Source: an uncultured Acetatifactor sp. (GTDB lineage Bacteria; Bacillota; Clostridia; Lachnospirales; Lachnospiraceae). From it: DNA of 16,716 nt. Shown here piece after piece: positions 1 to 7,019 of the stretch. Each line of letters starts with the position of its first letter. The first letter of the stretch is position 1. The notes beneath the pieces are model-generated. The model saw only the letters and a list, made by a program, of their open reading frames with translations, did not search any database and was not told the DNA's origin. Where the stretch lies: NCBI GenBank assembly GCA_934394665.1, contig CAKRRS010000061.1, forward strand, positions 1 through 16,716, read 5' to 3'. Position numbers and translations under genes: made by a program.

Positions 1-103
1 ATCCACTTCTTTAGGGAATTCACACTCGGAGACGTTACAGCTGCCAGAAGGCATTCTGTCCGTTCCGGGAGTCCGTCACTTTGCAAAAATATATTTCACT
101 AAC

Positions 104-128
104 TTGCCAGTTCCGGTAGTTCCGGCAA
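104..128 (-). terminator. Weak terminator-like hairpin after the surface protein gene
   Basis: Four bases past the stop codon of the VPKTG protein gene, the minus-strand RNA can form a 7-pair stem (TTGCCGG with CTGGCAA, one G-U pair) with an 11-base loop. Only a diffuse T-rich stretch follows, about 12 bases further on, so this is at best a weak intrinsic terminator. The rest of bases 1-131 holds no coding sequence I can support: short open frames exist but none has a start or a recognisable product. Confidence 0.3.
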
Positions 129-131
129 CAT

Positions 132-1001
132 TTAGTTATGGCACTCTTTTCTGCGGAGCGCAAATCCACCGAACAGGCATACCGCAGCGGCACTCAGAAG
201 CCAGAACAATACAGAACTGTCACCTGTCTTAGGAACATTATCGTATGCGGAAGACGATGCAGCTGCATTGGACGTGGGCTGGGTAGCCTGGGTGGGAGCA
301 GCGGTCTGGGTGGGCTGTTCGGGCTGATTGGTAACGACAGCGGCAGGGGCAGTCTTGCTGTAATATGCAGTATCTGTTCTCACAGAACCATCCTCGATCG
401 CAAGCTTTCCGGCAGCAAAATTATAATAGTCAAAATAAGTGCTCTGATCACGGTCATCCTTTGCAATCAGATGATTTACTGTACCTGCACAGTTGATATA
501 AGCGTGCAGATTGTTCAGGGAATCTCCGCCCATGCCGATCATTTCCAGGGTGGTTACGTTACTGTTGAAGTTTGCCTTGGCGTTTCCGTATACATAAGCA
601 TGAGCAACATCGCCGTTGATTGCTGCAACGGTGTCGGGAAGAACATAGACACTGTCATAGCCATTGGCATGAACCACGTCGGTCTCGCTGTTAGAGGACT
701 TGATGGTCAGATTACCGAGGCGGACAGACAACTTCAAAGGCTGGGAATTGCCATTGCCGTCAAGATTCTCGACTACGACATAATCGCCATCTTTGATCTG
801 CTGATGAAGATAGAACAGTTCACGATCCTGTGAAGAGTCAGACCAGGTAGAGGCCTGCTTGAAACGCCATTCCCCGTCTTTGTAATTGACGACATAAGTG
901 GCGGGTTCCGCAGCCTTTACCGTAGTGCTTCCTACGCCGGGTAATGCAAAGCATACCGCAGCCAAAGCGAACAATGCTACTAATTTTTTGAGTCTTTTCA
1001 T
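132..1001 (-). CDS. Secreted cell-wall-anchored protein with VPKTG sorting signal
   Basis: This is a 289-residue exported protein of unrecognised function, predicted to be covalently attached to peptidoglycan by a sortase. The start at 1001 is chosen because an AGGAGG site sits just upstream and the product then opens with a clean signal peptide (KRLKK, hydrophobic core, likely cleavage after VKA near residue 30). A longer frame to 1076 would overlap the sortase gene. Residues about 31-225 form the mature domain, rich in short beta-like, Asn/Asp/Gly-rich segments. Then come a Pro/Thr/Gln/Ala/Ser linker (about 226-253), VPKTG at 256-260, a membrane segment (about 263-281) and a RRK tail. This is the standard cell-wall sorting layout, with Val in place of Leu in the LPXTG motif. 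It lies 25 bases after the class B sortase gene on the same strand, so co-transcription and a dedicated enzyme-substrate relationship are likely. The ligand or role is unknown. Confidence 0.85.
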   Translation of the reverse strand: MKRLKKLVALFALAAVCFALPGVGSTTVKAAEPATYVVNYKDGEWRFKQASTWSDSSQDRELFYLHQQIKDGDYVVVENLDGNGNSQPLKLSVRLGNLTIKSSNSETDVVHANGYDSVYVLPDTVAAINGDVAHAYVYGNAKANFNSNVTTLEMIGMGGDSLNNLHAYINCAGTVNHLIAKDDRDQSTYFDYYNFAAGKLAIEDGSVRTDTAYYSKTAPAAVVTNQPEQPTQTAAPTQATQPTSNAAASSSAYDNVPKTGDSSVLFWLLSAAAVCLFGGFALRRKECHN

Positions 1002-1026
1002 AAGAAACCTCCTGTTAGTGGGGCAG

Positions 1027-1902
1027 TTATTCCTGTAGGGGAAGATAGTAATCGCCGGGCGCCACTTCTTTGGCAACCACTACAAATCTGCCCTGCTCGA
1101 CATGGTATACACAGGTAGACAGGGTCAGAAAATGATCCCCGAATTCTGCCGTGACACCGGTGTCGTACTGAGATAACTGCTTGATATTGTTATAAAAGTC
1201 ATCAAATTCTTCCCGGGTATCTGCCTGGAAAAATTTGTAGAACTTAAATACCTGATCTGTTTTCCGATAGACCTGGGAGCGGAATACCGCAATGACTTCA
1301 TAATTGCGCCGGCACTCTCTGGTGTACAGAATAATATTTTTGTGATTTTCGTAATAATCAGGATCCTCATAGTCTGTCAGGTTGCCAAACATGGCGCCGG
1401 ATTTCATGTTATGCCCATGAATGATGAGGTTCGTGGTGAGCGGATCCAGACAACTGTCGGTATCCAAGAGCAGACAGCCGTTTTTATTCTCGCTGCCGTC
1501 AAAAGCGCGATACAGGTAATAGGTCTCATCCTCAGGAGTCCACATCACGGGATAATCAATCCCGGTTCCCGGAATCTGCAGCCAGGCGGCCATGTCTTTG
1601 TTGGCAAGAAAACTGTCAGCGTAAGGATTGTCAATACGTGTAACTTCTTCCGTCGCGGCTGTGGTCTCTTCTGCTTTTGCACCGCTTTCGGAAACGGAAG
1701 CAGATACAGAAGGCTCTATGGGGGCGGACGAAGCTGGTTCGGTGACAGAGGTCTCTTCCTGCGTCGGACGTAATGCCTCCAGCGACTCTTCCATGTGCCG
1801 ATCCTCCAGACGACCTCTTACAAATAGAATTACCGCTGCCAGAATACAAACTCCCGCGAAAACAAATAAAAGAAAGGAAATCATTTTTTTATTGCGTTTC
1901 AT
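1027..1902 (-). CDS. Class B sortase
   Basis: Membrane-bound cysteine transpeptidase of 291 residues that cleaves a sorting motif on exported proteins and joins them to peptidoglycan. Visible layout: a basic N-terminus and one membrane segment (about residues 7-28), a Glu/Thr/Ser/Pro-rich linker (about 40-90), then the sortase domain (about 92-281). The catalytic set is present: His164 in HGHNM, Cys264 in TLSTC and Arg272 in GRFVV. The spacing and the HGHNM and TLSTC signatures favour class B. The family usually recognises NPQTN-like motifs, but Clostridioides difficile SrtB, also class B, uses (S/P)PXTG, close to the neighbour's VPKTG. The start at 1902 removes an unlikely 59-residue hydrophilic extension; it has no well-spaced ribosome binding site (AGGA lies only 2 bases upstream). 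The gene heads a two-gene unit with its likely substrate. Confidence 0.9.
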   Translation of the reverse strand: MKRNKKMISFLLFVFAGVCILAAVILFVRGRLEDRHMEESLEALRPTQEETSVTEPASSAPIEPSVSASVSESGAKAEETTAATEEVTRIDNPYADSFLANKDMAAWLQIPGTGIDYPVMWTPEDETYYLYRAFDGSENKNGCLLLDTDSCLDPLTTNLIIHGHNMKSGAMFGNLTDYEDPDYYENHKNIILYTRECRRNYEVIAVFRSQVYRKTDQVFKFYKFFQADTREEFDDFYNNIKQLSQYDTGVTAEFGDHFLTLSTCVYHVEQGRFVVVAKEVAPGDYYLPLQE

Positions 1903-1908
1903 GTTCCT

Positions 1909-1938
1909 ATTATACGCTGAACCGGTAATAGGATGCAA
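1909..1938 (-). promoter_or_regulatory. Sigma-A-type promoter of the sortase operon
   Basis: On the minus strand a perfect -10 TATAAT (1909-1914) lies 18 bases from a partial -35 TTGCAT (1933-1938; 3 of 6 consensus bases). Only 6 bases separate the -10 from the ATG at 1902, so transcription would start at or next to the start codon, giving a leaderless or nearly leaderless message. The weak -35 keeps confidence moderate. Confidence 0.45.
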
Positions 1939-1968
1939 GCGTTTCAAACAAAAGGTTTTCTTAATTTT

Positions 1969-1983
1969 CGGAAGATATTTCCG
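1969..1983. repeat. Inverted repeat CGGAA-N5-TTCCG between divergent genes
   Basis: Two perfect 5-base half-sites (1969-1973 and 1979-1983) lie between the divergent sortase and amidase genes and overlap the proposed -35 of the amidase promoter. The position suits an operator for either direction, but no regulator can be named. Confidence 0.35.
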
Positions 1984-2003
1984 GCTGAAAAAGCATATAG
2001 AAT
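1975..2003 (+). promoter_or_regulatory. Candidate sporulation (sigma-E-like) promoter of the amidase gene
   Basis: ATATT at 1975-1979 is followed after 14 bases by CATATAGAAT at 1994-2003. This resembles the Bacillus subtilis sigma-E pattern (ATATT-like -35, 14-15 base gap, CATACAnT-like -10), though the -10 match is partial. There is no sigma-A -35 at the proper distance from the TAGAAT within it. CwlD is a sporulation gene in B. subtilis, which makes the reading plausible. It remains a motif guess. Confidence 0.3.
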
Positions 2004-2027
2004 AAGAAAGACCACGGAGAATGCAAA

Positions 2028-2768
2028 ATGGAACAGAAAATATTGCGGGTGGTGATGGCTTGTCTGCTTCTGATCGCAATGGCCGTTGTCGGAAGGCAGA
2101 CTGCGGCTTATGTAAAAACGGTGCATGCGGTAAACGCGCTGTTTACAGTTGTAGAAAACAAAAAAATGGAGGAAGCGTGCGTGGTCATTGATGCCGGCCA
2201 CGGCGGAGATGATCCCGGAAAAATCGGAATCAACGGGGCGAAAGAAAAGGATATCAATCTGTCTATTACCGAAAAACTTAAGAATTATCTGGAGGCAGAC
2301 GGAATCCGGGTGGTGTTGACCAGAGATACCCAAGACGGTCTGTATGATGCAGATGCGTCCAACAAAAAGGTGCAGGACATGAAGCGCAGGATCGAAAAAA
2401 TAGAAAAAGCGGATCCGGTTCTCACTGTAAGCATTCATCAGAACAGCTATCCGGAAGAATATGTGCATGGTGCCCAGGTTTTCTATTATGCAGGAAGCGG
2501 ATCGGGGGAAGCACTGGCGACGTTTCTCCAGAACCAATTAAGAAAAACCCTGGATCCGGACAACAACAGGCAGATCAAACCAAATGACAGCTATTATCTG
2601 CTCAAAAAGACCAAAGGAACCATTGTCATTGTGGAATGTGGATTTTTGTCGAATGGTGGGGAAGCGGAGAAACTGTGCGAAGACGCGTATCAGGACAGGG
2701 TGGCATGGGCAATCCATAAAGGTATTTTGCAATATTTATATCATCAGGAAACAGGAAAATCAAAATAA
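2028..2768 (+). CDS. cwlD: N-acetylmuramoyl-L-alanine amidase, CwlD-like
   Basis: Zinc amidase of the Amidase_3 family that cuts the bond between N-acetylmuramic acid and L-alanine in peptidoglycan. It is 246 residues long, close to B. subtilis CwlD (about 237), which removes stem peptides so that muramic-delta-lactam can form in the spore cortex. Residues about 5-22 form an N-terminal signal or anchor segment. The catalytic domain starts near 51 and shows H58 in DAGHGG, E73 in KEKDINL and H137 in SIHQN as the zinc ligands, with E203 in VECGF as the catalytic acid. The single short domain, with no wall-binding repeats, favours CwlD over a vegetative amidase. The start at 2028 has a GGAG site 8-9 bases upstream. 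The gene is divergent from the sortase unit and stands alone; a sporulation-type promoter is possible. The family call is firm, the CwlD name likely. Confidence 0.85.
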   Translation: MEQKILRVVMACLLLIAMAVVGRQTAAYVKTVHAVNALFTVVENKKMEEACVVIDAGHGGDDPGKIGINGAKEKDINLSITEKLKNYLEADGIRVVLTRDTQDGLYDADASNKKVQDMKRRIEKIEKADPVLTVSIHQNSYPEEYVHGAQVFYYAGSGSGEALATFLQNQLRKTLDPDNNRQIKPNDSYYLLKKTKGTIVIVECGFLSNGGEAEKLCEDAYQDRVAWAIHKGILQYLYHQETGKSK

Positions 2769-2777
2769 CGGCAGGAG

Positions 2778-2806
2778 TTGTATACAAACTTCTGATATGA
2801 TAAAAT
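2778..2806 (+). promoter_or_regulatory. Promoter of the DUF6020-like gene with extended -10
   Basis: TTGTAT (2778-2783), a 17-base spacer, and TAAAAT (2801-2806) preceded by TG one base upstream (an extended -10). The -35 sits inside a perfect 10-base palindrome, TTGTATACAA (2778-2787). The predicted start near 2813 gives a leader of about 58 bases. Confidence 0.5.
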
Positions 2807-2812
2807 AAAGCT

Positions 2813-2832
2813 TGTTATATTACTTTATAACA
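2813..2832 (+). repeat. AT-rich stem-loop at the predicted 5' end of the DUF6020-like mRNA
   Basis: TGTTATA (2813-2819) and TATAACA (2826-2832) form a perfect 7-pair stem with a 6-base loop, right where transcription should begin. It may stabilise the 5' end or act as a DNA operator. It is not a terminator, as no T-run follows. Confidence 0.4.
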
Positions 2833-2870
2833 GTAAATAATAGGAAAACGGATGGGAAGAGATAGGAAAC

Positions 2871-4646
2871 ATGAGTCGATTTGCAAAAATACGGGATTAT
2901 CTGCTGGCAGCGATTGTGACATTTGCGCTGCAATGTACGTTTGAAATTTGTCTGGGCGGTTACGTGGATTCAAATCTGGTCAACGGACTGAATAAATTAT
3001 ACGGGGCATTTACGGTTCTGAATTATATGGATCTGCTGGTGTTTGCGGCAGTGCTTTTTCTGCTTCGGGAGGTTCATAAAAAAGAGACGAAAATAGATGT
3101 GGCAACGCTGGTTCTTTCTGTGGCGCTGTCTTTTCTGCTGATCGTATGTATCAGTTTTAAAAAGTATAATGCTGCCTGTTTCCTGTGGGATAATTCGTTT
3201 CAGATCCTGCTGTCTTGTTTTTGTATTACAGGCTTTGCCATCGTATGTTATCTGGTACTGAGACAGTTCTTTTTCGGGCTGGAGCAGGTGCGGCTGAGCA
3301 GTCAACAGGCATCCGGTTCCCTGCAGCTTATCGGCTTCTGCGTGATTGCAGTTATCTGGCTGGCATGGATTTTGTTAAATTATCCGGGGACGACAAGCGG
3401 TGACGGACTTGTGCAGCTGAAACAGTTCCTGGGGGATCAGGACTGGGGAGCGGCACATCCGCCCTTTTCTTCTGCAATCATGGGCATCTGTTTCGTGACC
3501 GGAAGAGCACTTGCCGATGCTAATTTCGGCTTCTTCTTATACTGTCTGCTGCAGACAGTAGTGGGAGCATACGCATTTTCCCTGAGTATGAGGAAATTAC
3601 AGGAACTGGGAATCTCTTTTGAATGGTGCCTGCTGGGAATTCTGTATTTTGCACTGACTCCTTTTTGGGGAACGTATGCGCAGTGGTTTGAAAAAGATCT
3701 CTTATATGCGGAAGTTACGGTGCTGCAGGCGATTTATCTGATGTCAGTCGTCAAAAAGCAGAAATGCGAAGGAAAGGATGCCGTGTTGTTGGCGCTTTTC
3801 AGTATCTTGTCAGCATTACTTCGCAATAACGGAATTTATGCGATTGTTCCGACACTGATTTTGCTTGCGATTTATTTAAAAAAGAAACAGCGCATCAGGG
3901 TGCTGCTGATCCTGCTTGCGACATTCCTGGCCTATGAGGGTGTCACGATACTGGTCTACGGAGGCTTGCTGGGAGTCGGCAGACCGGCTGCTTCGGAAGG
4001 TCTGAGCGTACCGTTCCAGCAGACTGCGAGGTATGTCTGTGAGTACGAACAGGAAGTAACAGAGCAGGAAAGAAAAGTAATCGATGATGCATTGAATTTT
4101 GAGGGAATGAAAAATTATGAGCCGACAATCTCAGATCCGATCAAGATATTGTATCGCGGTGGAGACCTGACGGAATATATGAAGATCTGGGTACAGATGT
4201 TTTTCAAGCACCCGGGATGCTATGTGGCGGCATTTATCAATAAGGGATATGGGTATCTGGCACCGGTGGAGCAAAATATTGAGGCCTGGATTCAGCTGGA
4301 ATATCCGGAATATGCACAGGAACTGGGAATCCAGCATGTATTTCCGATACAGACTTCGGAATTCCTTTTGCAGATCTGGCTGCTGAGTATGCGGCTTCCG
4401 CTGGTGAAATATTTGTGTACACCGGGACTTTATACCTGGATTTTGCTGATCCTTACATTTTTCTTGTGGAAAAAGAAAAAATACGCCGCAATCATTTTGA
4501 TGATCCCCAGTTTTGTAAATGTGTTGGTATGTCTGGCTTCGCCTATGGCAAATGCAATCCGCTATGAATTGCCAACGGTAGCAGTGATACCGCTATTGCT
4601 CGGCTGGACAGTTTATTCCCTGCATGCAACATCACAGGAGATGTAA
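2871..4646 (+). CDS. Polytopic membrane protein, DUF6020-like (GT-C glycosyltransferase-like)
   Basis: A 591-residue membrane protein with at least ten hydrophobic helices across its length. I recognise the DUF6020 style common in Lachnospiraceae surface-polysaccharide contexts, though no enzyme activity is proven. The conserved-looking motifs face the loops: YPGTTSGDG (171-179, Asp178), AAHPPFSS (194-201), the acidic FEKD (273-276), and ALLRNNG (315-321). An acidic residue in the first large external loop plus His/Pro and Arg/Asn motifs between helices is the usual layout of GT-C fold enzymes that use polyprenyl-phosphate sugars. A soluble loop lies around residues 370-475. The start at 2871 follows a weak AGATAGGAAAC site. 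The gene has its own promoter and no partner gene next to it, so the substrate cannot be inferred from context. An alternative is a flippase or transporter of similar topology. Confidence 0.7.
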   Translation: MSRFAKIRDYLLAAIVTFALQCTFEICLGGYVDSNLVNGLNKLYGAFTVLNYMDLLVFAAVLFLLREVHKKETKIDVATLVLSVALSFLLIVCISFKKYNAACFLWDNSFQILLSCFCITGFAIVCYLVLRQFFFGLEQVRLSSQQASGSLQLIGFCVIAVIWLAWILLNYPGTTSGDGLVQLKQFLGDQDWGAAHPPFSSAIMGICFVTGRALADANFGFFLYCLLQTVVGAYAFSLSMRKLQELGISFEWCLLGILYFALTPFWGTYAQWFEKDLLYAEVTVLQAIYLMSVVKKQKCEGKDAVLLALFSILSALLRNNGIYAIVPTLILLAIYLKKKQRIRVLLILLATFLAYEGVTILVYGGLLGVGRPAASEGLSVPFQQTARYVCEYEQEVTEQERKVIDDALNFEGMKNYEPTISDPIKILYRGGDLTEYMKIWVQMFFKHPGCYVAAFINKGYGYLAPVEQNIEAWIQLEYPEYAQELGIQHVFPIQTSEFLLQIWLLSMRLPLVKYLCTPGLYTWILLILTFFLWKKKKYAAIILMIPSFVNVLVCLASPMANAIRYELPTVAVIPLLLGWTVYSLHATSQEM

Positions 4647-4658
4647 CGCGGAAGCATC

Positions 4659-4687
4659 TTTCCATTTTAGCAGGGATATGCTATACT
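4659..4687 (+). promoter_or_regulatory. Promoter of the ywlC-rpiB-upp operon
   Basis: TTTCCA (4659-4664), a 17-base spacer, and TATACT (4682-4687) with TG one base upstream (extended -10). It lies about 60 bases ahead of the ywlC start. A dyad, GGATAT (4674-4679) and ATATCC (4688-4693), is centred on the -10, which may be an operator. Confidence 0.5.
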
Positions 4688-4746
4688 ATATCCAAATGCG
4701 TTGATTGTTTTTCGTATTTGCAGAAGGAGTCACAGAAGGAATAAAT

Positions 4747-5811
4747 ATGGATACTGAGATTATAAAAATTCATCCGGGGGAAGGTGTTGTCAGCGAAGAA
4801 GATGACAGAAAGCTTCAGGCAGCGGGTGAAATCCTCAAAAAGGGAGGGCTGGTGGCGTTCCCCACTGAGACGGTATACGGACTGGGTGGCGATGCCCTGA
4901 ATCCCACGTCTTCCCGGAAAATATATGCTGCGAAGGGCAGGCCGTCGGACAATCCACTGATTGTCCACATTTTCCGGTTTGAAGATATCTATAAGATTAC
5001 CCGGGAAGTGCCGGAAGCAGCGCGCAGGATTGCCGATGCATTCTGGCCGGGACCCTTGACCATGATTCTGCCGAAATCCGACGCGGTGCCTTATGAGACG
5101 ACCGGTGGACTTGATACCGTGGCGATCCGCATGCCGTCACATCAAGCGGCACAGAAGCTGATTGAATACAGCGGCGGATACATTGCAGCGCCCAGTGCCA
5201 ATACTTCGGGCAAACCCAGCCCTACCCTGGCAAAATATGTCGAGGAAGACATGATGGGACGGATCGATGCCATTATTGACGGCGGAGAGGTCGGCATCGG
5301 ACTGGAGTCCACGATCATTGATCTGACGGTGACACCGCCGCAGATCCTGCGACCGGGATATATTACGCAGGAAAAGTTAAGTGCTGTATTGGGCACGGTA
5401 GATACGGATACGACCATTCTTCGTGCAGACAGCGGACAGGCGCCCAAGGCTCCCGGGATGAAATACAGACATTATGCACCGAAGGGAGAACTTACCATTG
5501 TAGAGGGAGAACCTGAGCAGGTAAGAGCATATATGAACCGTGCGGCAGAGGCAGATCATGCTGCCGGAGAGAAGACGGGGATCATCGGTACAGAAGAGAT
5601 GCTGTCCGGGTATACGGCAGACGTGGTAAAAAGCGTCGGCAGCCGCAAGGACGAAGACAGTATTGCCAGACACCTGTACACGATCCTGCGGGAATTTGAT
5701 GATGAAGGTGTGACGAAGATTTACTCGGAAGGATTTTCCACGGAAGGCTTCGGACAGGCAATCATGAACCGACTGCTGAAAGCAGCGGGACACAAAGTGG
5801 TAAAGCTCTGA
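4747..5811 (+). CDS. ywlC: L-threonylcarbamoyladenylate synthase, Sua5/YwlC type
   Basis: Makes threonylcarbamoyl-AMP from threonine, bicarbonate and ATP, the first step of the t6A37 modification in ANN-decoding tRNAs (cytoplasmic, essential or nearly so in most bacteria). It has 354 residues, the long two-domain Sua5 form. The YrdC domain (about 20-205) shows FPTETVYGLGGDA, KIYAAKGRPSDNPLIVH, FWPGPLT, APSANTSGKPSPT and GLESTIIDL. A linker with APGMKYRHYAP (225-235) leads to the smaller Sua5 domain (about 237-354). The start at 4747 is preferred for its AAGGA site 6 bases upstream; a TTG at 4705 in the same frame would add 14 residues but lies against the promoter. It is the first gene of a run that continues with rpiB and upp, as in the B. 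subtilis ywlC region. Confidence 0.93.
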   Translation: MDTEIIKIHPGEGVVSEEDDRKLQAAGEILKKGGLVAFPTETVYGLGGDALNPTSSRKIYAAKGRPSDNPLIVHIFRFEDIYKITREVPEAARRIADAFWPGPLTMILPKSDAVPYETTGGLDTVAIRMPSHQAAQKLIEYSGGYIAAPSANTSGKPSPTLAKYVEEDMMGRIDAIIDGGEVGIGLESTIIDLTVTPPQILRPGYITQEKLSAVLGTVDTDTTILRADSGQAPKAPGMKYRHYAPKGELTIVEGEPEQVRAYMNRAAEADHAAGEKTGIIGTEEMLSGYTADVVKSVGSRKDEDSIARHLYTILREFDDEGVTKIYSEGFSTEGFGQAIMNRLLKAAGHKVVKL

Positions 5812-5819
5812 ACTGTTTT

Positions 5820-5863
5820 CGGACAGACAATACACGCAGACAGCATGGACTGAGGATTGTCCG
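5820..5863 (+). repeat. Alternative stem-loops between ywlC and rpiB
   Basis: Two mutually exclusive 6-pair stems can form in the intergenic RNA: CGGACA (5820-5825) with TGTCCG (5858-5863), or GACAAT (5826-5831) with ATTGTC (5856-5861). No T-run follows, so termination is unlikely. An RNA processing or stability element is possible. Confidence 0.3.
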
Positions 5864-5903
5864 GTGACTGCATTTAACAGTAAACATAATAAGGAGAACA
5901 AAA

Positions 5904-6335
5904 ATGATAGCAATTGCAAGTGATCATGGAGGATATGATCTGAAGGAAAGTGTAAAGAAGTATTTGGAAGAAAAGAATGTCCCGTATCAGGATTTTGGAT
6001 GTGACAGCAAGGCAAGCTGCGATTATCCGGTATTCGGACATGCTGCAGCAAAAGCAGTGGCAGACGGTACCTGCGAAAAAGGCATCGTGATCTGCACCAC
6101 CGGTATCGGTATCAGCATTTCTGCAAATAAGGTAAAAGGCATCCGCTGCGCACTGTGTGCAGATCCTTTGTCCGCAAAAATGACCAGACTGCACAATGAT
6201 GCAAACATGCTGGCAATGGGAGCCGGTATTGTAGGTGAGAACCTGGCACTGGAGATCGTGGAGACGTTCTTAAACACTCCTTTTTCCGGCGAAGCAAGAC
6301 ACAGCCGCAGAATCAATCTGATTGAGGAAGTATAA
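5904..6335 (+). CDS. rpiB: Ribose-5-phosphate isomerase B
   Basis: Interconverts ribose 5-phosphate and ribulose 5-phosphate in the pentose phosphate pathway, supplying ribose for PRPP. It has 143 residues, typical of the RpiB/LacAB family. Signatures: SDHGG near the N-terminus (His9 region), [10 protein letters not shown] with the likely catalytic Cys, [20 protein letters not shown] with the second His, and the C-terminal RHSRRI phosphate-binding segment. The motif reads CTTG where many homologues have CGTG. LacA/LacB subunits share the fold, but a single copy next to upp with no lactose or galactose genes favours RpiB. AAGGAG lies 8 bases before the ATG. It probably belongs to the ywlC operon; ribose 5-phosphate feeds PRPP, the co-substrate of the next gene product. 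Confidence 0.92.
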   Translation: MIAIASDHGGYDLKESVKKYLEEKNVPYQDFGCDSKASCDYPVFGHAAAKAVADGTCEKGIVICTTGIGISISANKVKGIRCALCADPLSAKMTRLHNDANMLAMGAGIVGENLALEIVETFLNTPFSGEARHSRRINLIEEV

Positions 6336-6378
6336 GAAATATACATTAACATATACCAAAACACAGGAGGACAACAAT

Positions 6379-7008
6379 ATGTCAAAAGTAGTAGTTATGG
6401 AGCACCCTTTAATTGAGCAGAAAATCGGTATTATCCGCAGAAAAGAGACAGGTACTAAGGATTTCAGACAGAATATCAGTGAGATCGCAATGTTAATCGG
6501 CTACGAAGCAACTAAGGATCTGGCACTGGAAGAAGTAGAAATCGAGACACCGATCTGCAAGACTACCGTAAAGCAGTTAAAGGGTAAAAAGCTGGCATTG
6601 GTTCCCATCCTGCGTGCAGGCTTAGGCATGGTAGACGGTATGTTATCCCTGATTCCTGCCGCAAAAGTAGGACACATCGGTCTGTATCGTGATCCCGAGA
6701 CCTTAAAACCTGTAGAATATTATTGCAAGCTGCCTGCAGACTGTGCAGAGCGTGAAGTATTCGTGGTAGATCCCATGCTGGCAACCGGCGGTTCTTCCAT
6801 TGCAGCGATCCAGTTATTGAAGGACAAGGGCTGCAGGAGTATCCGTCTGCTGTGCATCATCGCAGCACCCGAAGGCGTAAAAGCAATGCAGGAAGCACAT
6901 CCGGATGTGGATATCTATATCGGAGCACTGGATCAGAAGCTGAATGATCATGGTTATATTGTTCCCGGACTGGGAGATGCGGGAGATCGTATCTTCGGCA
7001 CCAAATAA
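6379..7008 (+). CDS. upp: Uracil phosphoribosyltransferase
   Basis: Pyrimidine salvage enzyme that joins uracil and PRPP to make UMP; cytoplasmic. The 209 residues match the usual length. It shows the PRPP-binding motif [12 protein letters not shown] (129-140), [10 protein letters not shown] (79-88) and the uracil-binding C-terminal end [14 protein letters not shown]. The start at 6379 is set by AGGAGG 8 bases upstream and by the classic N-terminus; a longer frame from 6322 overlaps rpiB and is rejected. It sits 43 bases after rpiB and 11 before the deaminase gene, so the three probably share one message. Codon use is biased (frequent GTA, GCA, TTA, GGT), which suggests high expression. Confidence 0.97.
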   Translation: MSKVVVMEHPLIEQKIGIIRRKETGTKDFRQNISEIAMLIGYEATKDLALEEVEIETPICKTTVKQLKGKKLALVPILRAGLGMVDGMLSLIPAAKVGHIGLYRDPETLKPVEYYCKLPADCAEREVFVVDPMLATGGSSIAAIQLLKDKGCRSIRLLCIIAAPEGVKAMQEAHPDVDIYIGALDQKLNDHGYIVPGLGDAGDRIFGTK

Positions 7009-7019
7009 AGGAGACACTT

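Noticed and set aside
1..131. Possible end of another gene at the left edge
   Set aside because: One plus-strand frame is open from base 1 to a TAA at 100-102, and others are open for similar lengths, but none shows a known sequence or a start within the window. Too short to support.
138..833. 231-codon plus-strand open frame
   Set aside because: It lies wholly opposite the VPKTG surface protein gene, which has a signal peptide, sorting signal and good ribosome binding site. The plus-strand product is Cys/Ile/Val-rich with no recognisable motif.
4639..4672. Terminator after the DUF6020-like gene
   Set aside because: AGATG and CATCT could form a 5-pair stem over the stop codon, followed by scattered Ts, but it is too weak and overlaps the next promoter.
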